Counted from the stretch's first letter, positions 33,979 to 43,314 are shown. The stretch: 44,497 nt of DNA from Bacteroidales bacterium UBA6192 (GCA_002422725.1 DITE01000040.1:8053-52549); one strand, 5' to 3'. Program-made: numbers and translations. The notes: generated from the sequence alone by a model not told the origin.

Positions 33979-35445
33979 TTGACTGAAAAGGTAAAAATAG
34001 CTTGGCTCTATCTTGTTGCGGCTCTTTTTCTGGCTGTCAACTTTTATTTGGTTGTTAACAAAGATATTTTCTGGTTGTTTTCTTTTCCGGTGGTGCTGGG
34101 AGTTTTGCTGCTCTATGTATTTTCCCTTGATAAAGTGCTCCTGCTAATCACCTTTATTACCCCCCTTTCCATTGACGTTACTGATCTGGATGCCGGATTG
34201 GGCGTTTCGCTTCCTGCTGAGCCACTTATGTTCGGAGTTTTGCTGTTGTTTGTGGCCAAACTGATCTATGAGGGTCATTATGACCTGAAAATTTCAAAGC
34301 ATCCGATTTCTTACGCTATCTACCTGATGTTTTTCTGGATGATGCTCACTACCTTAACCAGTGAATTGCCAATTGTCTCTTTAAAATACTTAGTTGCCAG
34401 ACTTTGGTTTGTCGTTCCTTTCTTCTTTGTTGCAGCAGTCACCTTCAAACGAATCAGGCATATCCATTGGTTTGTATGGTTGTATAATGCTGCCTTGATT
34501 TTTGTAATAGGATATACTATAGTGCGTCATGCAAGCTATGGCTTCTCCGACGAATCAGCCCATTGGGTCATGTCGCCGCTTTATAATGACCACACAGCCT
34601 ACGGCGCTGCATTGGCTATTTTTTTCATCCTCTCGATAGCCTATCTGTTTTATCCGGGTTTGTCAAAAACACAGCGTTTTTTTGTTGTTGTAATGGTCCT
34701 TATTCTCGCTGTTGCTACGCTGTTTTCGCTAAGCAGGGCGGCATGGATAAGCATCGCCGCATCTTTACTTGTGCTGATTGCCGTTTGGCTGCGAATTAAA
34801 TTCAGTTGGATAGTCATTACATTGGCTATTTTAATTACTGCACTGTTTACTTTTCAACATCAGATTATTGATGTGCTCGAAAAAAACAAACAGGATTCTT
34901 CAGCCGATTTTGTCGAACACGTGCAGTCTATTTACAACATTTCATCCGATGCATCCAACCTGGAAAGAATAAATCGCTGGCAATCAGCCATCCGGATGTT
35001 CAACGAACGACCAATTGTTGGCTGGGGCCCTGGCACCTACCAATTTGTTTATGGCCCTTTTCAGCGATCAAAGGAAAAAACAATTATCAGCACCAATGCC
35101 GGTGACATGGGTAATGCACACAGTGAATATATCGGCCCTTTGTCTGAAATGGGTTTTCCGGGAATGTTAATTGTTTTTCTTCTGGTTTCCCTGATGATCT
35201 ACACCGGATTAAAAACACACAAAAGAGCGAAAACCAAGGAAATAAAAATACTCAGCCTGGCAGCCACATTAGCCTTATTCAGCTACTTTGTACATGGCTT
35301 GCTGAACAACTTCCTCGACACCGATAAATTGTCAGTCCCCGTCTGGGGTTTGGCCGCCATCATTGTTGTCTGTGATTTGTATTTTGCCGATATTGAGGAC
35401 CCAAAACTACTGAAATCTGAAAACGACAAAATAGCTGAAGCTTAA
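33979..35445 (+). CDS. O-antigen ligase / Wzy-like membrane protein
   Basis: A 488-residue protein with about 12 membrane segments and one larger periplasmic loop near 300-390 that contains RINRWQSAIRMFNERPIVGWGPGTY and a conserved His-Ser-Glu (AHSEY). This is the Wzy_C / WaaL layout. Family members either join O-antigen to lipid A core or polymerise repeat units; the sequence does not decide which. The only suitable start is TTG at 33979, 12 bases after the Wzz copy 2 stop; no ATG precedes the first helix. Confidence 0.8.
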   Translation: MTEKVKIAWLYLVAALFLAVNFYLVVNKDIFWLFSFPVVLGVLLLYVFSLDKVLLLITFITPLSIDVTDLDAGLGVSLPAEPLMFGVLLLFVAKLIYEGHYDLKISKHPISYAIYLMFFWMMLTTLTSELPIVSLKYLVARLWFVVPFFFVAAVTFKRIRHIHWFVWLYNAALIFVIGYTIVRHASYGFSDESAHWVMSPLYNDHTAYGAALAIFFILSIAYLFYPGLSKTQRFFVVVMVLILAVATLFSLSRAAWISIAASLLVLIAVWLRIKFSWIVITLAILITALFTFQHQIIDVLEKNKQDSSADFVEHVQSIYNISSDASNLERINRWQSAIRMFNERPIVGWGPGTYQFVYGPFQRSKEKTIISTNAGDMGNAHSEYIGPLSEMGFPGMLIVFLLVSLMIYTGLKTHKRAKTKEIKILSLAATLALFSYFVHGLLNNFLDTDKLSVPVWGLAAIIVVCDLYFADIEDPKLLKSENDKIAEA

Positions 35446-35521
35446 TCCCTGCTTTTACATAAACTGAGTTGTCAGGCATTTACTGGCTAATCTTTATCAA
35501 TTCTGCAATCAGGTAGCATTG

Positions 35522-35529
35522 TAGCTTTG
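35522..35529 (+). promoter_or_regulatory. Second possible -7 element upstream of moxR
   Basis: TAGCTTTG fits TAnnTTTG and lies about 190 bases before moxR. A transcript from here would pass through both hairpins at 35560-35606. No -33 partner is seen, so it may be chance. Confidence 0.25.
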
Positions 35530-35559
35530 ATATGTTTTTAAAACCAGGCCCAGAATTGA

Positions 35560-35606
35560 CTGAAAGCGGGATTGAGTCCCTTTGTTTCAGAAAGACTTTC
35601 TGAAAC
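35560..35606 (+). repeat. Overlapping hairpins with a perfect 23-bp palindrome
   Basis: GTTTCAGAAAG (35584-35594) and CTTTCTGAAAC (35596-35606) are perfect 11-bp arms around one A. The left arm can instead pair with an upstream CTGAAA (35560-35565, with TTTCAG at 35585-35590), enclosing a GGGA/TCCC inner stem. The two foldings exclude each other. It may be a protein-binding palindrome, a 3' structure for the ligase transcript or an attenuator-like leader for moxR. Confidence 0.6.
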
Positions 35607-35684
35607 CGACATGCTTAGTACCTGACTTAACGTATCTTCAAAGTCTTTAACACTTTTTAACGCCAGACCAGAAAACCACTTACT

Positions 35685-35692
35685 TATCTTTG
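35685..35692 (+). promoter_or_regulatory. -7 element for the moxR-bat genes
   Basis: TATCTTTG is a full TAnnTTTG match 25 bases before the moxR ATG. The -33 region is not obvious. Confidence 0.5.
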
Positions 35693-35717
35693 CCAACCAA
35701 TTTAAACTCATAGGAAT

Positions 35718-36710
35718 ATGCTAGTCACTGATATCAGAGAATTAAACGAAAAAATCCAGCGTGAAAGCCAGTTCGTTGATTTGATCAACCTGGAAATGAA
35801 TAAGGTAATTGTTGGGCAAAAATCGATGACCGAAAGGCTCATGATCGGGCTGCTTGCCAATGGGCATATTCTGCTTGAAGGCGTCCCCGGCCTGGCTAAA
35901 ACATTGGCTATAAAATCATTGGCTAATGTAATCAGAGCCAATTTCAGTAGGATACAGTTTACACCCGATCTGCTGCCAGCCGACCTTATTGGCACCATGA
36001 TTTATAGTCAGAAAAAAGAAGAATTTATCGTTAGAAAAGGACCAATTTTCGCCAATTTCATTCTTGCCGACGAAATCAACCGTTCTCCTGCTAAAGTGCA
36101 GAGTGCCTTGCTGGAAGCCATGCAGGAAAAACAGGTTACACTGGGCGAGCAAACCTTTAAACTACCTGATCCATTTCTGGTTATGGCCACACAAAATCCC
36201 ATCGAGCAGGAAGGAACCTATCCCCTGCCCGAAGCACAGGTTGACCGCTTTATGCTGAAAGTGGTTATTACCTATCCAAAAAAAGAGGAAGAGAAACTGA
36301 TTCTAAGGCAGAATATAGTCAATGAAATTCACAATACCATGAGTGTAATTGACACCAAAGATATTATCCGTGCCCGTGAAATTGTCAGAGAGGTGTATCT
36401 TGACGAAAAAATTGAAAACTACATCACCGATATCGTTTTCTCCTCCCGCTTTCCGGCCGATTTCCGTCTAAAGAAATTCGAAAACATGATCTCATATGGT
36501 GCTTCGCCACGCGCCAGCATCAACCTTGCCCTGGCATCCAAAGCATATGCTTTCCTTAAAAAACGCGGATATGTTATCCCTGAGGATGTCAGAGCAATTG
36601 CCCATGATGTGATGAGGCATCGTATTGGACTTACTTATGAAGCTGAGGCTGAAAATATTACAACTGAGGAAATCATTAATGAAATACTCAATACCGTTGA
36701 GGTCCCATAG
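35718..36710 (+). CDS. MoxR-family AAA+ ATPase
   Basis: A 330-residue AAA+ ATPase with Walker A GVPGLAKT (55-62), Walker B FILADEINRS (114-123), sensor-1 region MATQNPIEQEGTYPLPEAQVDRF and a C-terminal lid domain. MoxR proteins act as chaperone-like partners of VWA-domain proteins, and here DUF58 and two VWA genes follow. In Bacteroides the equivalent gene begins the Bat (aerotolerance) cluster. It has its own promoter and is followed 38 bases later by the DUF58 gene. Confidence 0.93.
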   Translation: MLVTDIRELNEKIQRESQFVDLINLEMNKVIVGQKSMTERLMIGLLANGHILLEGVPGLAKTLAIKSLANVIRANFSRIQFTPDLLPADLIGTMIYSQKKEEFIVRKGPIFANFILADEINRSPAKVQSALLEAMQEKQVTLGEQTFKLPDPFLVMATQNPIEQEGTYPLPEAQVDRFMLKVVITYPKKEEEKLILRQNIVNEIHNTMSVIDTKDIIRAREIVREVYLDEKIENYITDIVFSSRFPADFRLKKFENMISYGASPRASINLALASKAYAFLKKRGYVIPEDVRAIAHDVMRHRIGLTYEAEAENITTEEIINEILNTVEVP

Positions 36711-36735
36711 AGCTTTTCTTAAAAATCGACATTTT

Positions 36736-36743
36736 TATATTTG
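36736..36743 (+). promoter_or_regulatory. -7-like element just before the DUF58 start
   Basis: TATATTTG matches TAnnTTTG but ends only 5 bases before the GTG start. If used, the transcript would be leaderless or nearly so. Confidence 0.3.
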
Positions 36744-36748
36744 AGACC

Positions 36749-37627
36749 GTGGCAGAAACGAGCGACATTTTCAAAAAAGTAAGAAAAATTGAGATTAAAA
36801 CACGGGGATTGTCACAACAAATTTTCTCAGGACAATACCACAGTGCTTTCAAAGGGAGAGGTATGACATTCAGCGAAGTACGCGATTATCAGTATGGTGA
36901 TGATATCCGCAACATCGACTGGAACGTAACGGCAAGGTTCAACCATCCTTACATTAAAGTTTTTGAAGAAGAACGTGAACTCACCGTGATGTTGTTGATC
37001 GATGTTTCAGGTTCGAATGAATTTGGCTCAGGACAACAACTTAAACGTATGCTTGCCGCCGAACTGGCAGCTGTTCTTGCATTCTCAGCCATTCAGAATA
37101 ACGACAAGGTGGGCGTCATATTTTTCAGTAACCAGATTGAAAAATTTATTCCTCCCAAAAAGGGCACATCGCACATCCTTCGTATAATTCGTGAAGTAAT
37201 TAGCTTTAAGTCATCCCAAAAAAACACTGATCTAAGCACAGGCCTGCGATTTTTGACCAGTGCCATAAAAAAAAGAACAACTGCTTTTCTTATTTCGGAT
37301 TTTATCAGCGAAGAATTTACCCCCTCACTTAAAATTGCTGCACGCAAACACGACCTCATCGCTCTGCGCATCACTGACAAACGCGAAAATGACCTGCCCG
37401 CAATCGGACTTGTAAAATTCAAAGATGCCGAGAATAACAAAGAATACTGGGTGGATACCTCCCATATTCCGTCACGAAACTTTTATGCCAAATGGATCAG
37501 ACAAAAATCGCGCGAACTGGACGAAACATTTTTAAAAACCGGTATTGATCATGCCATGATTTACACCGATCAGGATTACGTCAAACCATTGATGAAACTT
37601 TTTAAAAAAAGAGAAGCAAGGCGATGA
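36749..37627 (+). CDS. DUF58 / VWA-like protein of the Bat cluster
   Basis: A 292-residue cytoplasmic protein. The DUF58 core is clear: FKGRGMTFSEVRDYQYGDD (35-52) and IDWNVTARFNHPYIK, followed by a VWA-like region starting LLIDVSGS (Asp85), part of a metal-ion-dependent adhesion site. It regularly accompanies MoxR ATPases. The start is GTG at 36749, giving MAETSDIFKKVRKIEIKTRG, the normal N-terminus of the family; no ATG is available. It overlaps the next gene by 4 bases. Confidence 0.9.
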   Translation: MAETSDIFKKVRKIEIKTRGLSQQIFSGQYHSAFKGRGMTFSEVRDYQYGDDIRNIDWNVTARFNHPYIKVFEEERELTVMLLIDVSGSNEFGSGQQLKRMLAAELAAVLAFSAIQNNDKVGVIFFSNQIEKFIPPKKGTSHILRIIREVISFKSSQKNTDLSTGLRFLTSAIKKRTTAFLISDFISEEFTPSLKIAARKHDLIALRITDKRENDLPAIGLVKFKDAENNKEYWVDTSHIPSRNFYAKWIRQKSRELDETFLKTGIDHAMIYTDQDYVKPLMKLFKKREARR

Positions 37628-38625
37628 AATTGAAAACATTCATTTTTGTGACAGTTTGCTGCGCATCAATTTTAACAGGCAGTTCAGGTTATTCACAATC
37701 AGTGGTCGCAACATTGTCAGCCCCATCTGATACCATACTTATCGGACAGAAATTGCCCCTGAGCATCGAAATCAATGCTCCGGAGAACTTCAATATTTAT
37801 TGGCCTTTTTGGGGCGACACGCTGGTTTCTGCCATCGAAATTGTAAGCGCCGGACAGCCTGAAAAATTATCTGCAGGAAAAGATATTCAAACATCGCGTC
37901 AAACCCTGCAAATTACTTCCTTTGATACCGGCTTCTACTATATTCCAGCCCAAAAAATCCAATTTTCGGTGGGCACCGATTCATCAAAGTTTGAAGCATT
38001 AACCAATCCTCTTATGCTACAGGTTAATTCAGTTAGTGTTGATACCACACTGGCATTCAAACCGATAAAAGGTCCTGTAAAATTACCTCTCACATTTGCC
38101 GAAATTCTGCCCTGGGTAATCGGTATACTTGGAATCGCGTTGCTGGTATTTCTTGTTATGAAATATTTTGTGAACCGAAGCTCACGTCTTCGCGAAATTA
38201 CTGAGTCACCGAAACCTCTTATACCCCCTTATGTTACCGCCATGAATGAGCTTGAACAATTGCGTCATCAAAAGCTATGGCAATCAGGACGGGTAAAAGA
38301 GTATTATACCATACTGGCTGATATTGTCAGGGTTTATATCGAACATCAATTCGGTGTGATGGCAGTTGAAATGACAACGGATGAAATCATGACAGGAATA
38401 AAACCTCTGGGAATCAACAATGAGGCTGTTTCAAAACTCGGTCAGTCACTGGAGTTGTCTGATTTGGTAAAATTCGCCAAAGCACAGCCTTCTGCTCTGG
38501 AAAACGACCTATGCCTCAACCATATGATTGATTTTGTGAGAGAGAGCCATTCGGTCGTAGCCAACAATCCTGAAAATGAATCGGGTAAATCAGATAATAC
38601 ATTACAAACATCAGAAATAGAATAA
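37624..38625 (+). CDS. BatD-like small membrane protein of the Bat cluster
   Basis: A 333-residue protein with an N-terminal signal peptide ending near SGYSQ, a periplasmic beta-rich domain (about 26-150), one membrane helix around 157-180 (LPWVIGILGIALLVFLVM) and a helical cytoplasmic tail. The tail segment YYTILADIVRVYIEHQFGV matches in style the tail of the later BatD protein, so it looks like a shortened BatD relative. No catalytic motif. Coupled to the DUF58 gene by ATGA and 2 bases from batA. Confidence 0.7.
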   Translation: MKLKTFIFVTVCCASILTGSSGYSQSVVATLSAPSDTILIGQKLPLSIEINAPENFNIYWPFWGDTLVSAIEIVSAGQPEKLSAGKDIQTSRQTLQITSFDTGFYYIPAQKIQFSVGTDSSKFEALTNPLMLQVNSVSVDTTLAFKPIKGPVKLPLTFAEILPWVIGILGIALLVFLVMKYFVNRSSRLREITESPKPLIPPYVTAMNELEQLRHQKLWQSGRVKEYYTILADIVRVYIEHQFGVMAVEMTTDEIMTGIKPLGINNEAVSKLGQSLELSDLVKFAKAQPSALENDLCLNHMIDFVRESHSVVANNPENESGKSDNTLQTSEIE

Positions 38626-38627
38626 CC

Positions 38628-39623
38628 ATGTTGACTGATATTGTATTTGCCAACCCTGAATATTTCTATCTGCTTCTGATAGTACCCTTGTTTGTGGCTC
38701 ACTATATCTGGCGAAACACAAAACATTTTGCCTCCATTCAGGTTTCCGACACAAGCATGTTCCCCTCTGCTCCAAAAGGGCTGAAAATATATATGCGGCA
38801 TTTGCCATTTATTTTCAGACTTGCCGCTATATCATTGATCATTGTTGCTCTGGCCAGACCTCAAAGCAGCACCTCAGGAACCAACATATCCATCGAGGGA
38901 ATTGATATTGTGATTGCACTGGACGTGTCGGGAAGTATGCTGGCCCGTGACCTGACCCCTGACCGACTGGAAGCTTCCAAAAATGTTGCGATGGAATTCA
39001 TTGGAGGAAGACCTGGCGACCGCATGGGGCTTGTTGTTTTTAGCGGTGAGGCTTTCACTCAGGTGCCGTTGACCACTGATCACAGCATACTTCTGAATAT
39101 GTTTAAAGGAATTAAAAGCGGTATGATTCAGGATGGTACGGCAATAGGCGATGGACTGGCAACTGCCGTTAACCGTTTGCGCGAAAGTAAGGCTATTTCA
39201 AAGGTAATCATACTGCTTACCGATGGTGTGAACAATGCAGGCTCGGTGGATCCGATGACTGCTGCCGAAATCGCCCGGGTTTTTGGCATCAGGGTTTATA
39301 CCATTGGTGTTGGAACTTACGGCAATGCGCCCTATCCTGTCCAAACGCCTTTTGGTATTCAGCTGCGCGATATGAAAGTAGAAATTGATGAGGCGCTTCT
39401 CAAGCAGATTGCCGATCAAACAGGAGGAGAATATTACCGGGCAACTTCTAACCAGAAACTTGAATCGATTTATAAGGAAATTGACGAACTGGAGAAATCA
39501 AAGATCGATGTAACCGAGTTTAAAAGTAAACACGAAGAATTCCTGCCTTTGGTAATTCTTTCACTACTTTTTTTGGCGATCGAATTCCTGCTAAAAACAA
39601 CTACTTTAAGAATTCAATCATAA
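38628..39623 (+). CDS. batA: BatA, VWA-domain membrane protein
   Basis: A 331-residue protein with two N-terminal membrane segments (about 13-28 and 59-77), a VWA domain with an intact metal site DVSGSM (99-104) and a second site segment TDGVNNAGSVD, and a C-terminal membrane helix (LPLVILSLLFLAIEFLL). It matches BatA of the Bacteroides aerotolerance operon, whose products form a membrane complex important for stress tolerance; the molecular function is not settled. It lies 15 bases before batB, its paralog. Confidence 0.88.
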   Translation: MLTDIVFANPEYFYLLLIVPLFVAHYIWRNTKHFASIQVSDTSMFPSAPKGLKIYMRHLPFIFRLAAISLIIVALARPQSSTSGTNISIEGIDIVIALDVSGSMLARDLTPDRLEASKNVAMEFIGGRPGDRMGLVVFSGEAFTQVPLTTDHSILLNMFKGIKSGMIQDGTAIGDGLATAVNRLRESKAISKVIILLTDGVNNAGSVDPMTAAEIARVFGIRVYTIGVGTYGNAPYPVQTPFGIQLRDMKVEIDEALLKQIADQTGGEYYRATSNQKLESIYKEIDELEKSKIDVTEFKSKHEEFLPLVILSLLFLAIEFLLKTTTLRIQS

Positions 39624-39638
39624 ATCAGCCGTACAATT

Positions 39639-40691
39639 ATGAACATGATCCGGTTTGAGAACCCACAGTTTTTATACTTCCTTGCTCTAATCCCACTATT
39701 AGTGTTGATTTTTTTACTGTCGGAATACTTCAGAAAAAAAAGACTGCACCAGTTTGCCAGTAGTTTGATGATCAAAACCCTGATGCCAGACACCTCTGCT
39801 TGGAGGAAGTGGTTCAAGCTGGTATTATTTTCTCTGGCCTTTGCCACACTGATCGTTGCCATGGCTAACCCTCAGACAGGATCGAAACTTCAGGAAGTGA
39901 AACGTAAAGGGATTGACCTGTTTATTGCCCTCGATGTGTCAAATTCCATGTTGTCGGAAGATATTCTGCCCAACAGACTGGAAAGATCAAAACAAGCACT
40001 TTTGAACCTGATCGACAAACTTGAAGGCGACCGGATAGGCATGATCGTTTTTGCAGGCAGGGCTTATGTTCAGTTACCCATCACAACTGATTACTATGCT
40101 GCAAGACTTTTCTTATCAACCATCAATCCGGGTATGATCCCTACGCAAGGCACAGCCATTGGCGAGGCTATTAACCTGGCAATGAATTCATTCGACGAAA
40201 ACAACCACAACAAAGCCATTATCATCATTTCGGATGGTGAAGATCATGAAGAAAATGCTGTGAAAGCAGCAGAAAAAGCAGCTGAACTTGGCATCCATAT
40301 TTATGCCATTGGAATGGGTTTGCCCGATGGATCCCCTATACCCTTGTACAATGAATTTGGTAAAAAAACAGGTTTCAGGAAAGACAGGAGTGGTAATACC
40401 ATTGTGACCAGATTAAATGAAACCATACTTCAACAAATTGCTTTGAGTGGTAATGGCTCATATACCCGTGCAAATAATTCACGGTCAGGGCTTGAATTTA
40501 TTTTTGATGAAATCAATAAAATTGAAAAAGCAGAAATTGAAGCCAGATTTTTTACGGATTACGACAATAAATTCCAGATATTTCTCGCTATAACACTGTT
40601 ATTCCTTGTTATCGAACTACTGATTGCAAGCAGAAAAAGCAAATGGGAAAATAAGTTTGACATATTTAACCCAAAAAACAGCGAATCATGA
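39639..40691 (+). CDS. batB: BatB, VWA-domain membrane protein
   Basis: A 350-residue paralog of BatA with the same topology: two N-terminal helices, a VWA domain with DVSNSM (99-104) and SDGEDHEENAV, and a final helix (FLAITLLFLVIELLI). The metal-site Gly of the usual DxSGS is Asn, which keeps the coordinating Asp and Ser residues. It overlaps batC by 4 bases. BatA and BatB are thought to interact, and both are likely clients of the MoxR ATPase. Confidence 0.88.
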   Translation: MNMIRFENPQFLYFLALIPLLVLIFLLSEYFRKKRLHQFASSLMIKTLMPDTSAWRKWFKLVLFSLAFATLIVAMANPQTGSKLQEVKRKGIDLFIALDVSNSMLSEDILPNRLERSKQALLNLIDKLEGDRIGMIVFAGRAYVQLPITTDYYAARLFLSTINPGMIPTQGTAIGEAINLAMNSFDENNHNKAIIIISDGEDHEENAVKAAEKAAELGIHIYAIGMGLPDGSPIPLYNEFGKKTGFRKDRSGNTIVTRLNETILQQIALSGNGSYTRANNSRSGLEFIFDEINKIEKAEIEARFFTDYDNKFQIFLAITLLFLVIELLIASRKSKWENKFDIFNPKNSES

Positions 40692-41419
40692 GATATATAT
40701 TTTTATTGGGACTTCTTCTTACCTTGGTAAATCTGGACATCCACGGCCAATCGGACCGGAATCTGACCCGTGAAGGAAACAAGCAGTACAAGTCGGGCAA
40801 TTTTGCAGATGCTGAAATAAATTACCGTAAAGCATTGGATAAGAATCCAATGAATGATGCTGCGAATTTCAACCTTGGTAACAGCTTGTACAATCAGGAA
40901 AACTTTGAGGAGGCAATCAGCAACTTCAAGCGGGTTGCCGATATGAGTAAATCACCGGATCTGGAATCAAAAGCATTTTACAACCTTGGAAATAGCCAAC
41001 TCAGCCAGCAACAATTTGCTGAAAGTATTGAGTCGTTCAAAAAAGCACTTCGCCTGAATCCTGATGATGAAGAAGCCCGTTACAACCTGGAATATGCAAG
41101 GAGAATGATGGCGCAGCAAAACAAACAGAACCAGCAACAGAAAAACGATCAGCAACAGGACAGCGATCAACAACAGGAGAATGACCAGCAGCAGGATAAT
41201 CAGAACGACCAGCAACAAGATCAGCAGCAAAATCAGGAAAACCAACAACAGGAAAACCAGAAAGACCAGCAACAGCAAAAACAGCAGCCCCGTTTATCAA
41301 AAGAGGACGCTGAGCGGATGTTGCAGGCTCTCAATAATGAAGAAAGAAAAACGCTCGAAAAACTCAACGAAGAAAAAGCGAGAACAGGTAATGTAACCCT
41401 CTTGGAAAAGGATTGGTAA
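40688..41419 (+). CDS. batC: BatC, TPR protein with Gln-rich linker
   Basis: A 243-residue exported protein: signal peptide 1-20, then three TPR units (about 25-140; for example NFNLGNSLYNQENFEEAISNF, split here by residue pattern) and a low-complexity Gln/Asp/Asn stretch at about 144-200, ending in a charged helix. TPRs mediate protein contacts, presumably with BatA/B. The CAG/CAA-rich stretch also produces long meaningless hydrophobic frames on the opposite strand. batD begins 41 bases after the stop with its own promoter. Confidence 0.85.
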   Translation: MRYIFLLGLLLTLVNLDIHGQSDRNLTREGNKQYKSGNFADAEINYRKALDKNPMNDAANFNLGNSLYNQENFEEAISNFKRVADMSKSPDLESKAFYNLGNSQLSQQQFAESIESFKKALRLNPDDEEARYNLEYARRMMAQQNKQNQQQKNDQQQDSDQQQENDQQQDNQNDQQQDQQQNQENQQQENQKDQQQQKQQPRLSKEDAERMLQALNNEERKTLEKLNEEKARTGNVTLLEKDW

Positions 41420-41433
41420 CTTAACTATATTTG
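41402..41433 (+). promoter_or_regulatory. Internal promoter before batD
   Basis: TTG (41402-41404), a 21-base spacer and TATATTTG (41426-41433) fit the Bacteroidetes promoter pattern. The elements straddle the batC stop. It implies that batDE can be made separately from batABC. Confidence 0.5.
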
Positions 41434-41460
41434 CAATCAGGCAGAAACGGCACATTAATT

Positions 41461-43314
41461 ATGAAACAGAGATTGTTCAGAGCCATTTTTATTCTCCTTC
41501 TAATGCCGGCAGGTTTGTGGGCACAGGATATCAGCTTTGTCGCCTCTGGTAAAACAAGCGTTGGAGTTGGAGAACAATTCCGCATTGTTTATGAACTTAA
41601 TGCGGATGGAAATCGCTTTACCGGGCCCGATTTTGGCTCGCTTAGAGTGATTACAGGTCCTATGACATCGTCCAGTTCAAGCATTCAAATTGTCAACGGA
41701 CAAATGGCTAGGTCGTTCGTTCAATCATACACATATATTGTTTCGGCAGGATCAGAGGGTAGTTTTGTGGTTTCACCCGCTTCAGTTTTTGTTGATGGAA
41801 AAAAAATTACATCAAATGCTATAACCATAAAAGCCACAGCTTCATCCAACCAGTCCCAAGCGGGCAGCCAGGGCGAATCATCTGCAAACTCAAACTCAGA
41901 AAAACAAGGCGTTTCAGACAAGGATGTTTTCGTCAGAGCCATCCTGGATAAGTCGAAAGTGAACCTTGGCGAACAAGTAATCGTTACCTACCGCCTGTAC
42001 ACAAAAATCCCCATTTCCAATATCTCAGTTACCAAACTATCTTCTTTTCCGGGTTTCTGGATGAAAAATCTTATGGATGAAAATACAGGTTTGCAGCAAT
42101 CAAGGCAAATCATTAACGGCGAGGAATATGTTACAGCGGATATCAGAAAGATAGCTCTTTTCCCTCAAAAAACAGGGAAATTATACATTGACCCGATGGA
42201 AATGGAATGTACCGCCCAGATCAGAACTCAGACTGACCGGAAAAGAGCAAGGGATCCTTTCGAAAGTTTCTTTAACGATCCCTTTTTTAACCGTAATATT
42301 GTGAATGTTGATAAAAAACTCGTTTCCGGATCCATCAACATTGAAGTGAGTCCTTTGCCCTCAGCCGGGAAACCGCAGTTCTACTCTGGAGCAGTTGGTC
42401 AATTCAGTCTTCAATCATCCATTGACCGGACTGAAATACTGGCCAACGAAGCCATTACGCTTACCTACACCATATCAGGAATTGGCAACATTGAGTTGAT
42501 CGATTTCCCCGGCCCGGCATTCCCTTCCTCCTTTGAAGCCTATGAACCTAAAGTGAACACCCAGGTAAAAGTCACGGACCAGGGCGTGAGTGGTGTTCGA
42601 AAGATTGAATATTTGCTTATTCCCCGTCAAGCTGGTAACTTTACCATCGCGCCTGTGGAATTCAGCTTTTTCGATCCCAAAAAAAATCAATATATCAGTC
42701 TGTTAACACAGGAATTTTCACTCAACGTGGGGCAATCTGCAGATAACAACAACGGACGTACTATTATCTCAGGTGGTCAGGAGAGCATTCGTATTCTGGG
42801 AAGCGATATTCGCTACATAAAAACAAAATCGGTTATTCTGAATAAAAAAAATGACTATTTCTTTGGATCGGTTGCCTATGTTTCTATCATGGTTATTCTG
42901 TTCCTTTCGTTTGCTTTTGCCTTGTTCTGGTTCAGAAAACATCAAAAACTTACTCAAAATAAGTCGTTGATGCGCAACAGGCAAGCTACTAAGGTGGCCC
43001 GCAAAAGACTTGTCAAAGCGCAGACTTACCTGAAGCAAAACAATCAGAATGAGTTTTATACCGAAATATCTCAGGCAATCTGGGGTTATCTTGCCGACAA
43101 ATTCAATATACCGCTTTCGGCCATGTCAATCGAAAATGTTCGGCTTACCCTGACTTCCCTGCAAATTGAAAATTCGCTCATTGAACTCCTGATCAACACT
43201 TTAGATAATTGTGAATTTGCCCGATTTGCCCCGGGGGATCCAGGCGAAAAAATGGAAGAGCTTTACAATCAAGGTATTGAAGTTATTTCAAAAATAGAAA
43301 GAAACCAAAAATAA
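41461..43314 (+). CDS. batD: BatD, large membrane protein of the Bat cluster
   Basis: A 617-residue protein: signal peptide (MKQRLFRAIFILLLMPAGL) ending near AQ, two or three periplasmic beta-sandwich domains of BatD type (VGVGEQFRIVYELNADG; VNLGEQVIVTYRLYTK; ILANEAITLTYTISG), a membrane helix near 475-497 and a helical cytoplasmic tail. The ATG at 41461 is chosen because the frame's TTG at 41431 lies within the -7 element. batE follows 9 bases later. Likely the periplasmic scaffold of the Bat complex; that role is inferred. Confidence 0.9.
   Translation: MKQRLFRAIFILLLMPAGLWAQDISFVASGKTSVGVGEQFRIVYELNADGNRFTGPDFGSLRVITGPMTSSSSSIQIVNGQMARSFVQSYTYIVSAGSEGSFVVSPASVFVDGKKITSNAITIKATASSNQSQAGSQGESSANSNSEKQGVSDKDVFVRAILDKSKVNLGEQVIVTYRLYTKIPISNISVTKLSSFPGFWMKNLMDENTGLQQSRQIINGEEYVTADIRKIALFPQKTGKLYIDPMEMECTAQIRTQTDRKRARDPFESFFNDPFFNRNIVNVDKKLVSGSINIEVSPLPSAGKPQFYSGAVGQFSLQSSIDRTEILANEAITLTYTISGIGNIELIDFPGPAFPSSFEAYEPKVNTQVKVTDQGVSGVRKIEYLLIPRQAGNFTIAPVEFSFFDPKKNQYISLLTQEFSLNVGQSADNNNGRTIISGGQESIRILGSDIRYIKTKSVILNKKNDYFFGSVAYVSIMVILFLSFAFALFWFRKHQKLTQNKSLMRNRQATKVARKRLVKAQTYLKQNNQNEFYTEISQAIWGYLADKFNIPLSAMSIENVRLTLTSLQIENSLIELLINTLDNCEFARFAPGDPGEKMEELYNQGIEVISKIERNQK

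Noticed and set aside
40967..41300. Long hydrophobic frames opposite batC
   Set aside because: They arise from the CAG/CAA-rich Gln stretch read on the other strand and do not represent genes.
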